NCBI GenBank assembly: GCA_030656145.1
Contig: JAUSOF010000016.1
Span: 1 to 64,000, forward strand
Reading direction: 5' to 3'
Length of the DNA stretch: 64,000 nt
Source of the DNA: Pseudomonas sp.
GTDB taxonomy: Bacteria > Pseudomonadota > Gammaproteobacteria > Pseudomonadales > Pseudomonadaceae
The translations under genes were made by a program, and so were the position numbers. This document shows, one piece after another, positions 9,391-20,820 of this stretch (position 1 is the stretch's first letter; every line of letters starts with the position of its first letter). The notes beneath the pieces were generated by a model. That model made no database searches, was not told the DNA's origin, and was given only the letters and a program-made list of their open reading frames with translations.

Positions 9391-10159
9391 GCCTCTTGCT
9401 ACAACCCTGCTGGTGACCCTGCTGCTGTCCAGCGGACTGACTCAGGCCGAGCATCACGTCGATGAAGATGGCTTCAAGCAGCCGCTGCTAAACCTGCAGT
9501 TCAATCCTGGCCTGGATCAGCGCGAGTTCGAACGTTCAACACTCGGCGCCCTGGCTGTCTATGATCCTCTGGAGTCCTGGAACCGGCGCGTTTACCACTT
9601 CAACTACCGCTTCGATCAGTGGGTATTTCTACCGATAGTCGATGGTTATCGCTATGTCACCCCGACTGTCGTGCAGCACGGCGTGAGCAACTTCTTCAGC
9701 AACCTCGGCGACGTGCCCAACCTGCTTAACAGCTTGCTACAACTCAAAGCCAAGCGCTCGATGGAAACCACCGCCCGCCTGCTGCTCAATACCACTGTTG
9801 GCGTGGCTGGGCTGTGGGACCCGGCAAGCCGCATGGGCCTGCCAAAACAACGCGAAGACTTCGGCCAGACCCTGGGGTTCTATGGCACACCAGCCGGACC
9901 TTACCTGATGCTGCCGCTGCTCGGCCCCTCCAACCTGCGCGACACCGGCGGGCTGGTGGTGGATTTAAGCGCCAAGAGCCAGGTCAACTGGCTTAACGTG
10001 GCCGAAACCAGCCGCAGCCACCCAGAGATATTCTTGCTCGAGACGGTCGACCAGCGTTCCACTGTCAACTTCCGTTACGGCCAGCTTAACTCGCCGTTTG
10101 AGTATGAAAAGATTCGCTACTTCTACAGCGAGTCGCGCAAGCTGATGATTGCCGAATAG
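9383..10159 (+). CDS. mlaA: MlaA/VacJ family protein
   Basis: YDPLESWNRRVYHFNYRFDQWVFLP...NLGDVPNLLNSLLQ...REDFGQTLGFYGTPAGPYLMLPLLGPSNLRD; GTG start at 9383 suggested. Confidence 0.93.
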   Translation: MVKPLATTLLVTLLLSSGLTQAEHHVDEDGFKQPLLNLQFNPGLDQREFERSTLGALAVYDPLESWNRRVYHFNYRFDQWVFLPIVDGYRYVTPTVVQHGVSNFFSNLGDVPNLLNSLLQLKAKRSMETTARLLLNTTVGVAGLWDPASRMGLPKQREDFGQTLGFYGTPAGPYLMLPLLGPSNLRDTGGLVVDLSAKSQVNWLNVAETSRSHPEIFLLETVDQRSTVNFRYGQLNSPFEYEKIRYFYSESRKLMIAE

Positions 10160-10178
10160 GCCGTCTGGCTTGACCAAA

Positions 10179-10213
10179 GGGCCGCCCCAGGCTTTAAACC
10201 TGGCGCGGCCTTA
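10179..10213 (+). terminator. Possible terminator of mlaA
   Basis: GGCCGCcCCAGG-cttta-aCCTGGcGCGGCC stem, weak U-run. Confidence 0.5.
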
Positions 10214-10735
10214 ATCTTGTGCGCGCTGCCCAACGGGCCAAAGCCGCCGCCGTCAGTACGGGTAGGGTGTGCCGTTACACCGATATCGGCTTGCTGCGGC
10301 CCTCGCGTGATCCGCATAACGGCTATCGGCACTCCATCAACGGCGATCCGCCGAGCCTGAGCTTTACACCCGCGCGCGCTTCAGTCTCAACGATGTGCCG
10401 AGTATCCTCGCCCGCGCCGATAGCGGTACCGCGTTCTGCGGAGAAATCCGCAACCTGCTCGGCGAGCACATGCTTGCCCTGCAAGTACCTATAGAAAAGT
10501 GCCAGCGCCTGGCGCTGGTGATGGGCAATGCGCTCAATGAGTGCTGAATGCGCGCCCGATGGCCACACCATCTGCCGCCTGATCGAAGGTGTCGAACTGC
10601 CCGGCGAAACGCTCCGTCACGCCCTGCCCGGCTCAGTAAATATCTAATAATGTGATTGTTATGCTGCGAATTTAGCAACCATCAATCTGATTGATAGGCA
10701 TAGGATGGGCATATTCCAACTTGAGGAGGTGCCCC

Positions 10736-11590
10736 ATGAACCCACTGCGCAGCGTACTCGCCATTCAACCCGGCCAACCCGCATCAGACGGGGCCGGCGT
10801 GCGGCTGAACCGGGTAATAGGTGGGGCCGGGATCGAGCGGTTCGACCCTTTCCTGATGCTCGATGAGTTTGGCTCGGACAATCCAGACGACTATATCGCC
10901 GGTTTCCCGCCGCACCCGCACCGCGGTTTCGAGACCATCACTTACATGCTCGAAGGCCGCATGCGCCACGAGGACCACCTGGGCAATGTCGGCCTGCTGC
11001 AAAGTGGCGACGTACAGTGGATGACCGCTGCCCGCGGGATTATCCACAGCGAGATGCCCGAGCAGCAACAAGGGGTCATGCGCGGCTTCCAGCTGTGGCT
11101 CAACCTGCCGGCCAAGGACAAGCTCGGCGACCCTGCTTACCAGGATATTGCCGCCAGCAAGATCCCACGTCTAAGCACCTCCGGCGGCGTCGAGGTGGTG
11201 GTGATCGCCGGCCAGTTCGACGACGGTAAGGTGCAGCAAAGCGGCGCCGTACAACGCCCCCACACCGACCCACAGTTGTTTGACCTGCGCCTGCCAGCCG
11301 GCAGCCTGGTCGCGCCACGCCTACCCGACGGCTATCGCGCCGTGTTGTATGTCTACGAAGGGGTGCTTGAGTTACCAGGCGCCAGTGCACAGGACGTGCC
11401 AGCAGGACACTTGGTGCGCCTGTCCGATAGTGGCGAACTCCAGCTGAGCAGCCGCAACGGCGCCAAACTGCTGCTAATTGCCGGCAAGCCTTTGGGCGAG
11501 CCGATCGTGCAGTACGGGCCGTTCGTGATGAATACCCGGGAAGAAATCGAGCAGGCGCTGCGCGACTTCCATGATGGCGTGCTGGCCTGA
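10736..11590 (+). CDS. Pirin family protein
   Basis: RFDPFLMLDEFG...FPPHPHRGFETITYMLEG...HEDHLGN...GDVQWMTAARGIIHSEMP. Confidence 0.97.
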   Translation: MNPLRSVLAIQPGQPASDGAGVRLNRVIGGAGIERFDPFLMLDEFGSDNPDDYIAGFPPHPHRGFETITYMLEGRMRHEDHLGNVGLLQSGDVQWMTAARGIIHSEMPEQQQGVMRGFQLWLNLPAKDKLGDPAYQDIAASKIPRLSTSGGVEVVVIAGQFDDGKVQQSGAVQRPHTDPQLFDLRLPAGSLVAPRLPDGYRAVLYVYEGVLELPGASAQDVPAGHLVRLSDSGELQLSSRNGAKLLLIAGKPLGEPIVQYGPFVMNTREEIEQALRDFHDGVLA

Positions 11591-11677
11591 TCGCCGGGCA
11601 AAACCGTAAACCCTGTGTTTATCTGCAAGGCCTGCGATCGGGTAGATCCTATGTTCATATGCAAGGTCTGCGGCATC

Positions 11678-11753
11678 GGGTGGATGACGCTCTATCCATC
11701 CACCAATAGCGATGGTGGATGAAAAAGGCGTCAGCTACGCGCCCCGACCCACC
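11678..11753. repeat. Nested palindromic intergenic element
   Basis: gggtggatgacgc...ccatccacc-aatagc-gatggtggat...ggcgtca...gacccacc. Confidence 0.6.
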
Positions 11754-11854
11754 ATACACCGCTCTGGTAGCCCGGGTGCAATCCGGGAAATTTCCCGACC
11801 CTGGATTATCGCTGGGCTGAAGCAGATCACCGCCCAGCCCGCTCTTCGGCAGCG

Positions 11855-12178
11855 TTACTGCGCGTAGCGCCGGTACAAGCCCGGTGGCACGCCGCCGCTG
11901 TCGGTCGACTGCCACGGCCCTTGTGGATTAGTCGCCCAGCTCCAGCCACTGCTCCAGCGATAGTAGGTGCGCTCGCGGTAATACAGGTCACGCGCGCCAC
12001 CCACCACATAAACGCCCAACCCCGTATCCCAGTGGCTTTGCACACCTGGTGGCGGTGCATAGCGCGGGTGCGACTTGCTCACCACCGGCACTTGGCCGAT
12101 CGGCGCCGTGCCCTGCACCGCGCAGCCAGCCAGGCTCAATGAGCCGATGGCCAGGCCAATCGCCAACCACCGGCTCAT
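11855..12178 (-). CDS. Putative small lipoprotein
   Basis: [19 protein letters not shown] lipobox; [12 protein letters not shown]...[10 protein letters not shown]. Confidence 0.75.
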   Translation of the reverse strand: MSRWLAIGLAIGSLSLAGCAVQGTAPIGQVPVVSKSHPRYAPPPGVQSHWDTGLGVYVVGGARDLYYRERTYYRWSSGWSWATNPQGPWQSTDSGGVPPGLYRRYAQ

Positions 12179-13371
12179 TGCCCTTGGCCGTCCGCCATAT
12201 CGATAGTCAGGTGTTGCGACTCGATAGTGCTACTGGACAACGGCTGGCTACGGCCAATCCATTCGCCGGCGGTGGCATTGCCGCTGCGCGAAATACGCGC
12301 CACCAACTGCACCTCGGCGAATCCGGAAAGTTTCAGTTGCGGCATCATCGCGTCGCTGTCCGACAGGCTAACCTGCGCAGGCAGATCGGCCACGGTCAGG
12401 CGCTTGACCGCCAGCGGCATCGGCGGACCGGACGCAGCACGGGCAAAGATAAACACACTGTCGCTCGGCTCTACCTGATCCTTCAGGGCTGGGGCCAGGT
12501 CGACCATTACGGTCAACTGCGCGGCTGCTGCGGTTGCCGCCGTCGGCGCACCCAGGCGCTCACGGGCACGGTCAATCCCCCCTTGAATAGCTTGGCGCGA
12601 AGGATCCTGCTCGGGCAATACGGCTACCAGCCGCTCCCAGAAGCCAATGGCCTCCTCGAAGCGTCCTTCTTCGTAGGCTGCGATTCCCAGCAGGCCGAGG
12701 CTGGTCACTTCCGCCGGATTGGCTTTCAGCGCTTCATCGGTGAGTGCCTGCAGTCGCTCAGTCCATTGTTTATCGCCCGCAAAATACAAGGCCTGCGCCC
12801 ACTGACCGAGTAACTCCGGCTCGCGTCCGCTGAGATCCACTACCCGCTCGAAGGCAGTGGCCGCATCAGCAGCACGCTCCTGAGCCATGTACGTACGACC
12901 CAGGAAATACCAGCCTTCGGCGGACTTCGGATCAGCCTTCACTGACGCTTCCAGGCGCGCGGTCATCGCTTCGATCGTCTGCGGCTGCCCGGCAAAGTTT
13001 CGCGCACGCTCAACATCGTCGATCGCCCCCCAGTACAGATACAGGCCACAACCTAGCAGTGGCACCAAGAAAGCGGCAATCAGCGGCACTCTGCTACCGA
13101 GCACGCCCACGCGGGCTTTACTCTCGGCACCATCAGTGTCGGCCAACAGTTCGCGGGCCGCTTCATCGCGACCATTTTGCGATTGCTCAGCGCTAAGAGT
13201 GCCGGCCTGACGCTGGTTCTCCAGTTCTTGCAGGCGCTCCTGATAGAGGGTGACATTCAATGCGGTACGGTCTTCTTCGGTCTGGGCTTTACGGCCACGC
13301 AGTACCGGAATCAGCAGAAAACCCAGAGCAGCCAGCAACAGCAGGCCGGCGGACAGCCAGAATTCAATCAT
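12175..13371 (-). CDS. ccmI: c-type cytochrome biogenesis protein CcmI
   Basis: N-terminal two-TM module and TPR region; position in ccm operon. Confidence 0.93.
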   Translation of the reverse strand: MIEFWLSAGLLLLAALGFLLIPVLRGRKAQTEEDRTALNVTLYQERLQELENQRQAGTLSAEQSQNGRDEAARELLADTDGAESKARVGVLGSRVPLIAAFLVPLLGCGLYLYWGAIDDVERARNFAGQPQTIEAMTARLEASVKADPKSAEGWYFLGRTYMAQERAADAATAFERVVDLSGREPELLGQWAQALYFAGDKQWTERLQALTDEALKANPAEVTSLGLLGIAAYEEGRFEEAIGFWERLVAVLPEQDPSRQAIQGGIDRARERLGAPTAATAAAAQLTVMVDLAPALKDQVEPSDSVFIFARAASGPPMPLAVKRLTVADLPAQVSLSDSDAMMPQLKLSGFAEVQLVARISRSGNATAGEWIGRSQPLSSSTIESQHLTIDMADGQGQ

Positions 13372-13868
13372 CAGTCTTTCTTATCCTGAGGCGTTTGAGT
13401 GGTAGACCGTTGGCTGAGCAAAGCAGCCAGGCGTTGCTGCTCATCGGCAGAAAGGTGATGCGTACCTGCGGTTTTTTTGCCCCGGCGACGCAGCACTACT
13501 GCGCCGAGCAGCACAAAGCCACCGACCAATAAACCGGCAGGGCCGTACCAGAGCAGCAGGGTGCGCGCGGTGACCGGCGGCTTGTAGAGCACAAAATCAC
13601 CGTAGCGCGACACCAGAAAATCGATGATCTGCGCGTTACTCTGACCCTCTTCCAGCATGCGATAAACTTCCGCTCGCAGGTCCATGGCAATTGGCGCATC
13701 GGAGTCGGCGATGTTCTGGTTCTGGCACTTGGGACAGCGCAGCTCTTCGACCAGGCTACGATAACGCTGGCGCTCCGCCTCGTCGGCGAACTCATAGGTA
13801 TCGATGGCAGCCTGGGCGCCCAGCGACAGAGTCAGGCCCAACAGGCCCGCCGTCAGCAATCGTTTCAT
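13371..13868 (-). CDS. ccmH: Cytochrome c-type biogenesis protein CcmH
   Basis: [23 protein letters not shown] haem-ligating motif. Confidence 0.97.
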   Translation of the reverse strand: MKRLLTAGLLGLTLSLGAQAAIDTYEFADEAERQRYRSLVEELRCPKCQNQNIADSDAPIAMDLRAEVYRMLEEGQSNAQIIDFLVSRYGDFVLYKPPVTARTLLLWYGPAGLLVGGFVLLGAVVLRRRGKKTAGTHHLSADEQQRLAALLSQRSTTQTPQDKKD

Positions 13869-14401
13869 CGGCCGGCCTCGTCCATCAGTTCGCGGTACAG
13901 CGGCGCCAACTGCTGGCGCCAGACGGTCTCGTCGATAGCGCCGACATATTTGTGGCGGATGATGCCGTTCTTGTCGATCAGGAAGGTCTCCGGCGCACCA
14001 TAAACCCCGAGGTTGATACCCAGGCTGCCCTGCGGATCTTCGACGTTGAAGCGGTACGGGTTACCCAGCTCGATGAGCCAGCGGCGCGCGGCGTCGCCGT
14101 TGTCCTTGTAGTTGATCCCGTAGACCGCCACGCCCTGTTCGGACAGGAAATTGAGCATCTCGTGCTCGGCGCGGCAGGTCGGGCACCAGGTCGCCCAGAC
14201 GTTGACCAACGCCGGCCCCTCGAAATCTGCGGTACCGAGGGTGCGTGCCGGCTCTTCCAGCGATGGCAGGGCAAACTCTGGTAGCGGTTTGCCGATCATC
14301 GTCGAACCAATGTCGCGCGAGTCGAGGTACAAGCCCTTGTAGAGGAAGCCGGCCAGCACCAGGAAGACGGCCAACGGCAGCAACAGGATCAACCGGTTCA
14401 T
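13865..14401 (-). CDS. ccmG: Thiol:disulfide interchange protein CcmG/DsbE
   Basis: NVWATWCPTCRAEHEML thioredoxin motif. Confidence 0.97.
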   Translation of the reverse strand: MNRLILLLPLAVFLVLAGFLYKGLYLDSRDIGSTMIGKPLPEFALPSLEEPARTLGTADFEGPALVNVWATWCPTCRAEHEMLNFLSEQGVAVYGINYKDNGDAARRWLIELGNPYRFNVEDPQGSLGINLGVYGAPETFLIDKNGIIRHKYVGAIDETVWRQQLAPLYRELMDEAGR

Positions 14402-16371
14402 GCTTGCGCCCCCTTCATACCCATGGCTTCACGCACACGGGTAGTAACTTTCATCCGGTAGCGCTTGTCGGACGCCGAGAGGAAGCCGCCCAGGCCCATC
14501 AACAAGGCGCCTAGCCAGATCCAGCGCACAAACGGCTTGATGTGAACGCGTACGGCCCAGGCACCGTCTTCCAGCGGCTCACCCAGCGCGACGAACAGGT
14601 CGCGAGTAATCCCGGCGTCAATCCCGGCCTCGGTCATCACCGATTGCTGCACGGTATACAGGCGCTTCTCTGGATACAGCACGGCAATCTGCTTGCCATC
14701 TTCGAGAATCCGCACCGTACCTTTGTCCGAGGTGAAGTTCGGCCCCTCGAAGTGCTCCGCACCCTCGAAGATAAACTGGTAGCCGCCCATCTCTACCGAG
14801 TCACCCGGCGCCATGCGCATGTCGCGCTCGAAACTGCCCATGCTGGTCAGGATCACCCCGAGGGCGCACACAGCCATACCCAGGTGGGCCATCTGCATGC
14901 CCCAATAGCTGCGGGTCAGGCTTGGCAAGCCTTTAAGCAGGCCCTTGTGGCGAGTCTTCTCATAAATGTCGCGCACACCAGCCAACACCACCCAACTGGC
15001 TAGCAGACAAACACCCAGCACTGCCCAGCTAAAATCGCCGTGCAGTATGGTCGCCAGCACAGCCAGGACCACGCTGCCGATCAGCACCGGAGCCAGCATA
15101 CCCAGCAGCCAGCGCAACGGCGTGTCCTTCCAGCGCACCAGCACCCCGATCGCCATCATCGCCATCAGCAGGCCCATCAGCGGCACGAACAGTGCGTTGA
15201 AGTAAGGCGGGCCAACCGACAGCTTGGCGCCGGTCATGGAGTCCAGCACCAGCGGATAGAGGGTGCCGAGCAGAATCATCGCCGCCGCCACCACCAGGAT
15301 CAGGTTATTCACGAACAACAGGGTCTCGCGTGACCACAGGGCAAAACCGACCTGGCTTTTGACCACCGGTGCACGAATAGCAAACAGGGTCAGCGAACCA
15401 CCGACCACCAGTAACAGGAAGGCCAGAATAAACACACCACGTTCAGGGTCGGTAGCAAACGCATGCACCGACGTCAGCACCCCGGAGCGAACCAGGAAAG
15501 TGCCCAGCAGGCTCAGGGAGAAAGCGGCAATTGCCAGCAACACCGTCCAACTCTTGAACACGCCGCGCTTTTCAGTCACTGCCAAGGAGTGGATCAGTGC
15601 GGTACCGACCAGCCAGGGCATGAAGGAGGCGTTCTCCACCGGGTCCCAGAACCACCAACCACCCCAGCCAAGCTCGTAATAGGCCCACCAGGAGCCCAGA
15701 GCGATACCTATGCCGAGGAAGGCCCAGGCGACGATGGTCCAGGGCCGCGACCAGCGAGCCCAGGCTGCATCCAGTTTGCCACCGAGCAAGGCGGCGATGG
15801 CGAAGGCGAAGGCCACTGAAAAACCGACATACCCCATGTAAAGCATCGGCGGGTGGACTATCAGACCGAAGTCTTGCAGCAATGGATTGAGGTCGCGGCC
15901 GTCCAAAGGCGTGTTCGGCAGCAGGCGCTCGAACGGATTGGAGGTGACGATCAGGAACAACAGAAAGCCGATGCTGATCATGCCCATCACCCCGAGTACG
16001 CGGGCGAGCATTTCCTCGGGCAACTGACGGGAGAAGATCGAAACGGCGAAGGTCCAGCCCGCCAGGATCAACGCCCAGAGCAGCAGCGAGCCTTCATGGG
16101 CGCCCCACACGGCACTGAACTTGTAGTACCAGGGCAGCGCACTGTTGGAGTTGTTGGCCACATAGGCGACGGAAAAATCATCGACCATGAAGGCATAGGT
16201 CAAGCAGATAAACGCGACCATCAGGAACGCAAACTGGCCCCAGGCAGCAGGTACAGCCAAGCTCATCCACTGCCGGTCGCCGCGCCAGGCGCCAATCATC
16301 GGCAGACTGGCCTGAACCAGGGTCAGGCACAGCGCCAGAATCATCGCCAGGTGGCCGAGTTCGGGGATCAT
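14398..16371 (-). CDS. ccmF: Haem lyase subunit CcmF
   Basis: [22 protein letters not shown] motif. Confidence 0.98.
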   Translation of the reverse strand: MIPELGHLAMILALCLTLVQASLPMIGAWRGDRQWMSLAVPAAWGQFAFLMVAFICLTYAFMVDDFSVAYVANNSNSALPWYYKFSAVWGAHEGSLLLWALILAGWTFAVSIFSRQLPEEMLARVLGVMGMISIGFLLFLIVTSNPFERLLPNTPLDGRDLNPLLQDFGLIVHPPMLYMGYVGFSVAFAFAIAALLGGKLDAAWARWSRPWTIVAWAFLGIGIALGSWWAYYELGWGGWWFWDPVENASFMPWLVGTALIHSLAVTEKRGVFKSWTVLLAIAAFSLSLLGTFLVRSGVLTSVHAFATDPERGVFILAFLLLVVGGSLTLFAIRAPVVKSQVGFALWSRETLLFVNNLILVVAAAMILLGTLYPLVLDSMTGAKLSVGPPYFNALFVPLMGLLMAMMAIGVLVRWKDTPLRWLLGMLAPVLIGSVVLAVLATILHGDFSWAVLGVCLLASWVVLAGVRDIYEKTRHKGLLKGLPSLTRSYWGMQMAHLGMAVCALGVILTSMGSFERDMRMAPGDSVEMGGYQFIFEGAEHFEGPNFTSDKGTVRILEDGKQIAVLYPEKRLYTVQQSVMTEAGIDAGITRDLFVALGEPLEDGAWAVRVHIKPFVRWIWLGALLMGLGGFLSASDKRYRMKVTTRVREAMGMKGAQA

Positions 16372-16835
16372 TGCCCGTACCCCTGTGTGGCCGCGTCATG
16401 TTTTTGCTTCATCGCACTTTGCTCCAATGCCTGCATGACTTCCGGCGGCATGTAATTTTCATCATGCTTGGCCAGCACTTGGTCGGCGATCAACACGCCA
16501 TCGGCATTGACCTTGCCCATGGCCACGATGCCCTGACCTTCGCGAAACAGATCCGGCAGGATGCCGCTGTAACGAATGGTCACGCTTTGCGCACCGTCGG
16601 TCACCACGAAGTCGGTATCCAGCGTGTCGCTGGAGCGCTTGACCGAGCCCTCCTCCACCAGTCCGCCAGCGCGAATGCGCGTGTCTAGCGGCGCTTCGCC
16701 GTTGGCGATCTGGGTCGGGGAATAGAACAGGTTAATGTTCTGTTGCAGCGCACTCAGCGCCAAGCTCACGGCGATAGCTACACCCGTGAGGATCGCCATG
16801 ATGATCAACAGGCGCTTCTTGCGGACAGGGTTCAT
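16368..16835 (-). CDS. ccmE: Haem chaperone CcmE
   Basis: [16 protein letters not shown]...[10 protein letters not shown]. Confidence 0.96.
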   Translation of the reverse strand: MNPVRKKRLLIIMAILTGVAIAVSLALSALQQNINLFYSPTQIANGEAPLDTRIRAGGLVEEGSVKRSSDTLDTDFVVTDGAQSVTIRYSGILPDLFREGQGIVAMGKVNADGVLIADQVLAKHDENYMPPEVMQALEQSAMKQKHDAATQGYGQ

Positions 16836-17008
16836 TGCGACTCCTCCCGGCGCAAACGACGCGCCTCGTCTTGCAGATAACGGCGGCGTGCCAGCAGCGG
16901 CAGCACGACATTCAGTGCCAACACTCCCAGGCTGATGCCGAAGGACAACCATACATAAACACCATGAGTACCCATGGCGAGAAACTCGGCAAACGAGGTA
17001 AAACTCAT
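16832..17008 (-). CDS. ccmD: CcmD
   Basis: 58-aa [61 protein letters not shown] between ccmC and ccmE (not in supplied ORF list). Confidence 0.9.
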   Translation of the reverse strand: MSFTSFAEFLAMGTHGVYVWLSFGISLGVLALNVVLPLLARRRYLQDEARRLRREESQ

Positions 17009-17775
17009 AGGTTTTTCTCCACTTGAGCGTTGACCTCAGCCTTGGCCCAGCTGCTGCGTGCCTCGCGCTTAAGCACCTCAAGGCGCATGCGCAACAGCAG
17101 TACGGCGCCAAAGAAACAGTAGAAACCAAGCACCATGATCAGCAGTGGCAGCCACATTTCCGCCGGCATTGCTGGCTTCTCGATCACGCTGAACGTGGCC
17201 GGCTGGTGCAGGGTATTCCACCACTCCACCGAGTATTTGATGATCGGAATATTGATCACCCCGACAATGGCCAGTACCGCGCAGGCCTTGGCCGCGCTGT
17301 CGCGGTTGCTGATGGCTTGACCGAGGGCGATCACGCCGAAATACAGAAACAGCAGGATAAGCATCGAGGTCAGGCGCGCATCCCAGACCCAGTAGGTGCC
17401 CCAGGTCGGCTTGCCCCAGATGGCGCCAGTCACCAGCGCTATCACCGTCATCCAGGCGCCAATCGGGGCGGCCTGTTGCAAGGCGACATCGGCGAGTTTC
17501 ATTTTCCACACCAACCCAACCACACCGGCCACAGCCAGCATGACGTACACCGACTGGGCCAGAAACGCTGCTGGTACGTGAATATAAATAATGCGGAAGC
17601 TATTGCCTTGTTGGTAGTCAGGCGGCGCAAAAGCCAGGCTCCAGACCAACCCGACCGTCAGTAACAATGCCGCGGCAGCGCTCAGCCAGGGCAGCAAGCG
17701 ACCGCTGATCTGGTAAAACCACTTGGGCGAGCCCAGCTTGTGAAACCACGTCCAGTTCATCAGATTTCTCATCAT
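17005..17775 (-). CDS. ccmC: Haem exporter CcmC
   Basis: [26 protein letters not shown]...HVPAAF; exact start uncertain. Confidence 0.95.
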   Translation of the reverse strand: MMRNLMNWTWFHKLGSPKWFYQISGRLLPWLSAAAALLLTVGLVWSLAFAPPDYQQGNSFRIIYIHVPAAFLAQSVYVMLAVAGVVGLVWKMKLADVALQQAAPIGAWMTVIALVTGAIWGKPTWGTYWVWDARLTSMLILLFLYFGVIALGQAISNRDSAAKACAVLAIVGVINIPIIKYSVEWWNTLHQPATFSVIEKPAMPAEMWLPLLIMVLGFYCFFGAVLLLRMRLEVLKREARSSWAKAEVNAQVEKNL

Positions 17776-17825
17776 TCTCCGAGGTAATGACCGCACTTGG
17801 TCGTCCTCGGTAGCACGGTTATAGA

Positions 17826-18497
17826 TCACTCGCCGACGCTAATCGTCAAACCCGCGGCAATCGCAAAAGGTGTCAAGGTCACCGCCAACGCGGTAAGGCT
17901 GGCCAGCCACAACAGGTGGCCAACCGCCGGCAATCCTTGCAGGCTGGCTTGCAACGCCCCACTGCCAAGAATCAACACCGGGATATACAGCGGCAGAATC
18001 AGCAGTGCCAGCAGCAAGCCGCCACGCTTGAGACCCACTGTCAACGCCGCACCAACCGCGCCAAGCAGGCTCAGCACCGGCGTGCCGAGTAGCAACGATA
18101 ACAGCAGCACCGGCAGGCAGCGCCCGGGCAAACCGAGCATCAAGGCCAATAAGGGTGCCAGCAGCACCAGAGCCAAGCCGGAGAACAGCCAGTTTGCCAG
18201 TACCTTGGCCAATACCAGAAGAGGCAAGGGGTGCGGCGAAAGGACCCACTGCTCCAGCGAGCCATCCTCGAAGTCGCTGCGAAACAGGCCGTCCAGTGAA
18301 AGCAGCACGGCCAACAATGCCGCCACCCACACCAGCCCTGGCGACAGGGTTTGCAACAGCTGCGTCTGCGGCCCGACGGCCAACGGAAACAGGGCGATAA
18401 CAATGGCGAAGAACACCAACGGATTAGCCAACTCGGCAGGCCGGCGAAATAACAGCCGCGCTTCGCGTGCGACCAGCAAACCGAACACATTACTCAT
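17826..18497 (-). CDS. ccmB: Haem exporter permease CcmB
   Basis: [40 protein letters not shown]. Confidence 0.96.
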   Translation of the reverse strand: MSNVFGLLVAREARLLFRRPAELANPLVFFAIVIALFPLAVGPQTQLLQTLSPGLVWVAALLAVLLSLDGLFRSDFEDGSLEQWVLSPHPLPLLVLAKVLANWLFSGLALVLLAPLLALMLGLPGRCLPVLLLSLLLGTPVLSLLGAVGAALTVGLKRGGLLLALLILPLYIPVLILGSGALQASLQGLPAVGHLLWLASLTALAVTLTPFAIAAGLTISVGE

Positions 18498-19129
18498 ACG
18501 TTGCGCTGCCCCAGATCAAGCTCGCGGTAACCGGCGGGCTTGACCGTCAGCGTGTGGTGAGTGGTAAGCAGCACCAACCCGCCCTGCTCGCAATGCCGGG
18601 CCAGATGGTTTTCCAACTGCGCCACGGCAAGCTTGTCGAGCGCAGTGAAGGGTTCATCGAGGATCCACAGCGGCGGCCCATCCAGGTACAGACGGGCCAG
18701 CGCGACACGACGCTGCTGACCGGCCGACAGGGTATGGCAAGGCACATCCTCGAAACCGCGCAGTCCAGCGGCCTCGAGTGCTTGCCAGATGGCCGTGCGT
18801 TCGGCCGGACGATGCAGCGCACACAACCAGGCTAGATTTTCTTCGGCAGTGAGCAGGCCCTTGATCCCGGCGGCATGACCAATCCACAACAAGTTGCGTG
18901 CCAACTCGCTACGCTGTGCGCCTAACGGCAGGCCATTCAAGCGCACTTCGCCAGCTGTTGGCTGCATCAGCCCGGCGAGCAAACGCAGCAGACTGGTCTT
19001 GCCACTGCCATTAGGACCGGAAACCTGCAGCATCTCGCCGGACGCCAAACGCAGGTCGAGCCGTTCGAAAAGCATGCGCCAGTCCCGCTCACAAGCGAGC
19101 GCCACGGCTTCAAGAAGAGGACTGGTCAC
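18494..19129 (-). CDS. ccmA: Cytochrome c biogenesis ATPase CcmA
   Basis: Walker [13 protein letters not shown], signature [17 protein letters not shown] start at 19129 suggested. Confidence 0.95.
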   Translation of the reverse strand: MTSPLLEAVALACERDWRMLFERLDLRLASGEMLQVSGPNGSGKTSLLRLLAGLMQPTAGEVRLNGLPLGAQRSELARNLLWIGHAAGIKGLLTAEENLAWLCALHRPAERTAIWQALEAAGLRGFEDVPCHTLSAGQQRRVALARLYLDGPPLWILDEPFTALDKLAVAQLENHLARHCEQGGLVLLTTHHTLTVKPAGYRELDLGQRNV

Positions 19130-19281
19130 GGCATATATACCTAAAAAGCGGTTCAAGTCGGCAGTGTCCCGGCCGCTATACTGACGCAAGTTAAATGCGC
19201 AGCCGACCCAGACGGGGCGCGATTATACATGCCATGCCCTGCCCCCCGCAGTGGGCATTTTCGACAGGGTGTAACCCGCTA

Positions 19282-20820
19282 ATGAGCGAAATCAGCAGCT
19301 CCCGTCCGATAGCGCCAACGCCACCGAGCAGCCGTGCCAGTGCCCCGCCCAGCGATATGGCGCTTAAACTGCTGCAGCCGCTGCAAGGCCTGCTGGCCAG
19401 TGGTGAAACGGCAAAAGCCGAAGTGCTCGCCCTTAAAGAAGTGGCGCAAAATTTCCAGCTGCTGCTCAAACTGACCCTGGACAATGGCCGCCAAGCCACC
19501 CTGCAGGCCAGCAGCCCGCGCCCGCTTGCCCAGGGCAGCTCACTGCTGGTCACCGCGTTGTCGGAAAGCCGCCTGAGCGTTGCCCTGCTAGCAGGCGGTG
19601 AGAAGGCCCTGACCAGCCTGAACCTCAAACAACTGCCGGTCGGCACCTTGCTGCAAGGCAAGGTTGTGGCACGTGAACAGCTGACCCAGAGCAATGCACA
19701 ACAGGCACTCTACAAAGTGATAGTGAACCTGCTCAATACCCCGCTAGCCGGCAGTAAATTATCACTGGAAACACCTCTGGCGCTCCCCGTCGGCAGCCTG
19801 CTCAGCGCTCAAGTGCAAGGCAGTCAGGCCCTGAACTTCTTGCCCCTCAGCGGCCGCCTCGACCAACTTGAGTTAAGCCAGCAACTGGCCAGCCAACACA
19901 ACCGCCAAGGCTCACTGGAAGGGCTGTTCAAAGCCCTGCAAGGAGCAGGAGGCAAGTTGCCTGAGGGCCTGCGCAGCAGCATCGACAAACTGTTCAACGC
20001 TCTGCCCGATGCCGCCCAACTCAGTACCGGAAAAGGCTTGAGTCAGGCAATGGCAAACAGCGGCTTGTTCCTTGAAAGCAAACTACTTGGCGGCCAGGGC
20101 CACGCCCTGCCAGCGGACATGAAAGCCAACCTGCTGCGCCTGATCAGCCAACTGCTGCCCACCCTGGCAGGCGGAGCACCGCTGGCCACGGCCAACGCCA
20201 GCGCCGCCATGGCCCAAGCGATGCCAGCATTCGCCCGCGACATACTCGGTTCCCTCGCCCAATCAGGCGCACGCCAACAGGCCTTGCGCTTCCCTCTGCC
20301 ATCACGACTCCTGCAGTCGATGGAGGGTGAAGCCGATCTGCAAACCCTGCTGAAACTGGCAGCCGCCGCCGTCTCGCGCCTGCAAACCCACCAATTGTCC
20401 AGCCTGGCGCAGAGCCAGGTCGGTCCGGACGGCAATCTGCTGACCACCTGGCAACTGGAACTGCCCATGCGCGACCAGCGCGAATTGGTGCCCCTGCAGG
20501 TAAAAATACAGCACGAAGAACCGCAGAAATCGCCGGGCAAGGACGCTAAAGAAGCGCTATGGAAAGTCGAACTAGCCTTCGACCTGGAGCCACTGGGGCC
20601 ACTGCAAGTCCAGGCAAAACTGGCGCGGGGCACCCTGTCCAGTCAGCTATGGGCCGAGCGCCCGCGCACCGCCAGCCTGATCGACGCCGAACTGAACACC
20701 CTGCGTGAACGCATGACTGCCGCCGGCCTGAATGTTGGCGAGTTGGTATGCAGTCAAGGCACGCCACCCCAGGGGCCAAAGACCAGCCTGGAACAACGCT
20801 GGGTTGACGAAACCGCATGA
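19282..20820 (+). CDS. FliK-like flagellar hook-length control family protein (orphan)
   Basis: Gln/Leu-rich body and C-terminal FliK-like ELPMRDQRELVPLQVKIQHE...; sits between ccmA and an FlhB-C-domain gene. Confidence 0.75.
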   Translation: MSEISSSRPIAPTPPSSRASAPPSDMALKLLQPLQGLLASGETAKAEVLALKEVAQNFQLLLKLTLDNGRQATLQASSPRPLAQGSSLLVTALSESRLSVALLAGGEKALTSLNLKQLPVGTLLQGKVVAREQLTQSNAQQALYKVIVNLLNTPLAGSKLSLETPLALPVGSLLSAQVQGSQALNFLPLSGRLDQLELSQQLASQHNRQGSLEGLFKALQGAGGKLPEGLRSSIDKLFNALPDAAQLSTGKGLSQAMANSGLFLESKLLGGQGHALPADMKANLLRLISQLLPTLAGGAPLATANASAAMAQAMPAFARDILGSLAQSGARQQALRFPLPSRLLQSMEGEADLQTLLKLAAAAVSRLQTHQLSSLAQSQVGPDGNLLTTWQLELPMRDQRELVPLQVKIQHEEPQKSPGKDAKEALWKVELAFDLEPLGPLQVQAKLARGTLSSQLWAERPRTASLIDAELNTLRERMTAAGLNVGELVCSQGTPPQGPKTSLEQRWVDETA

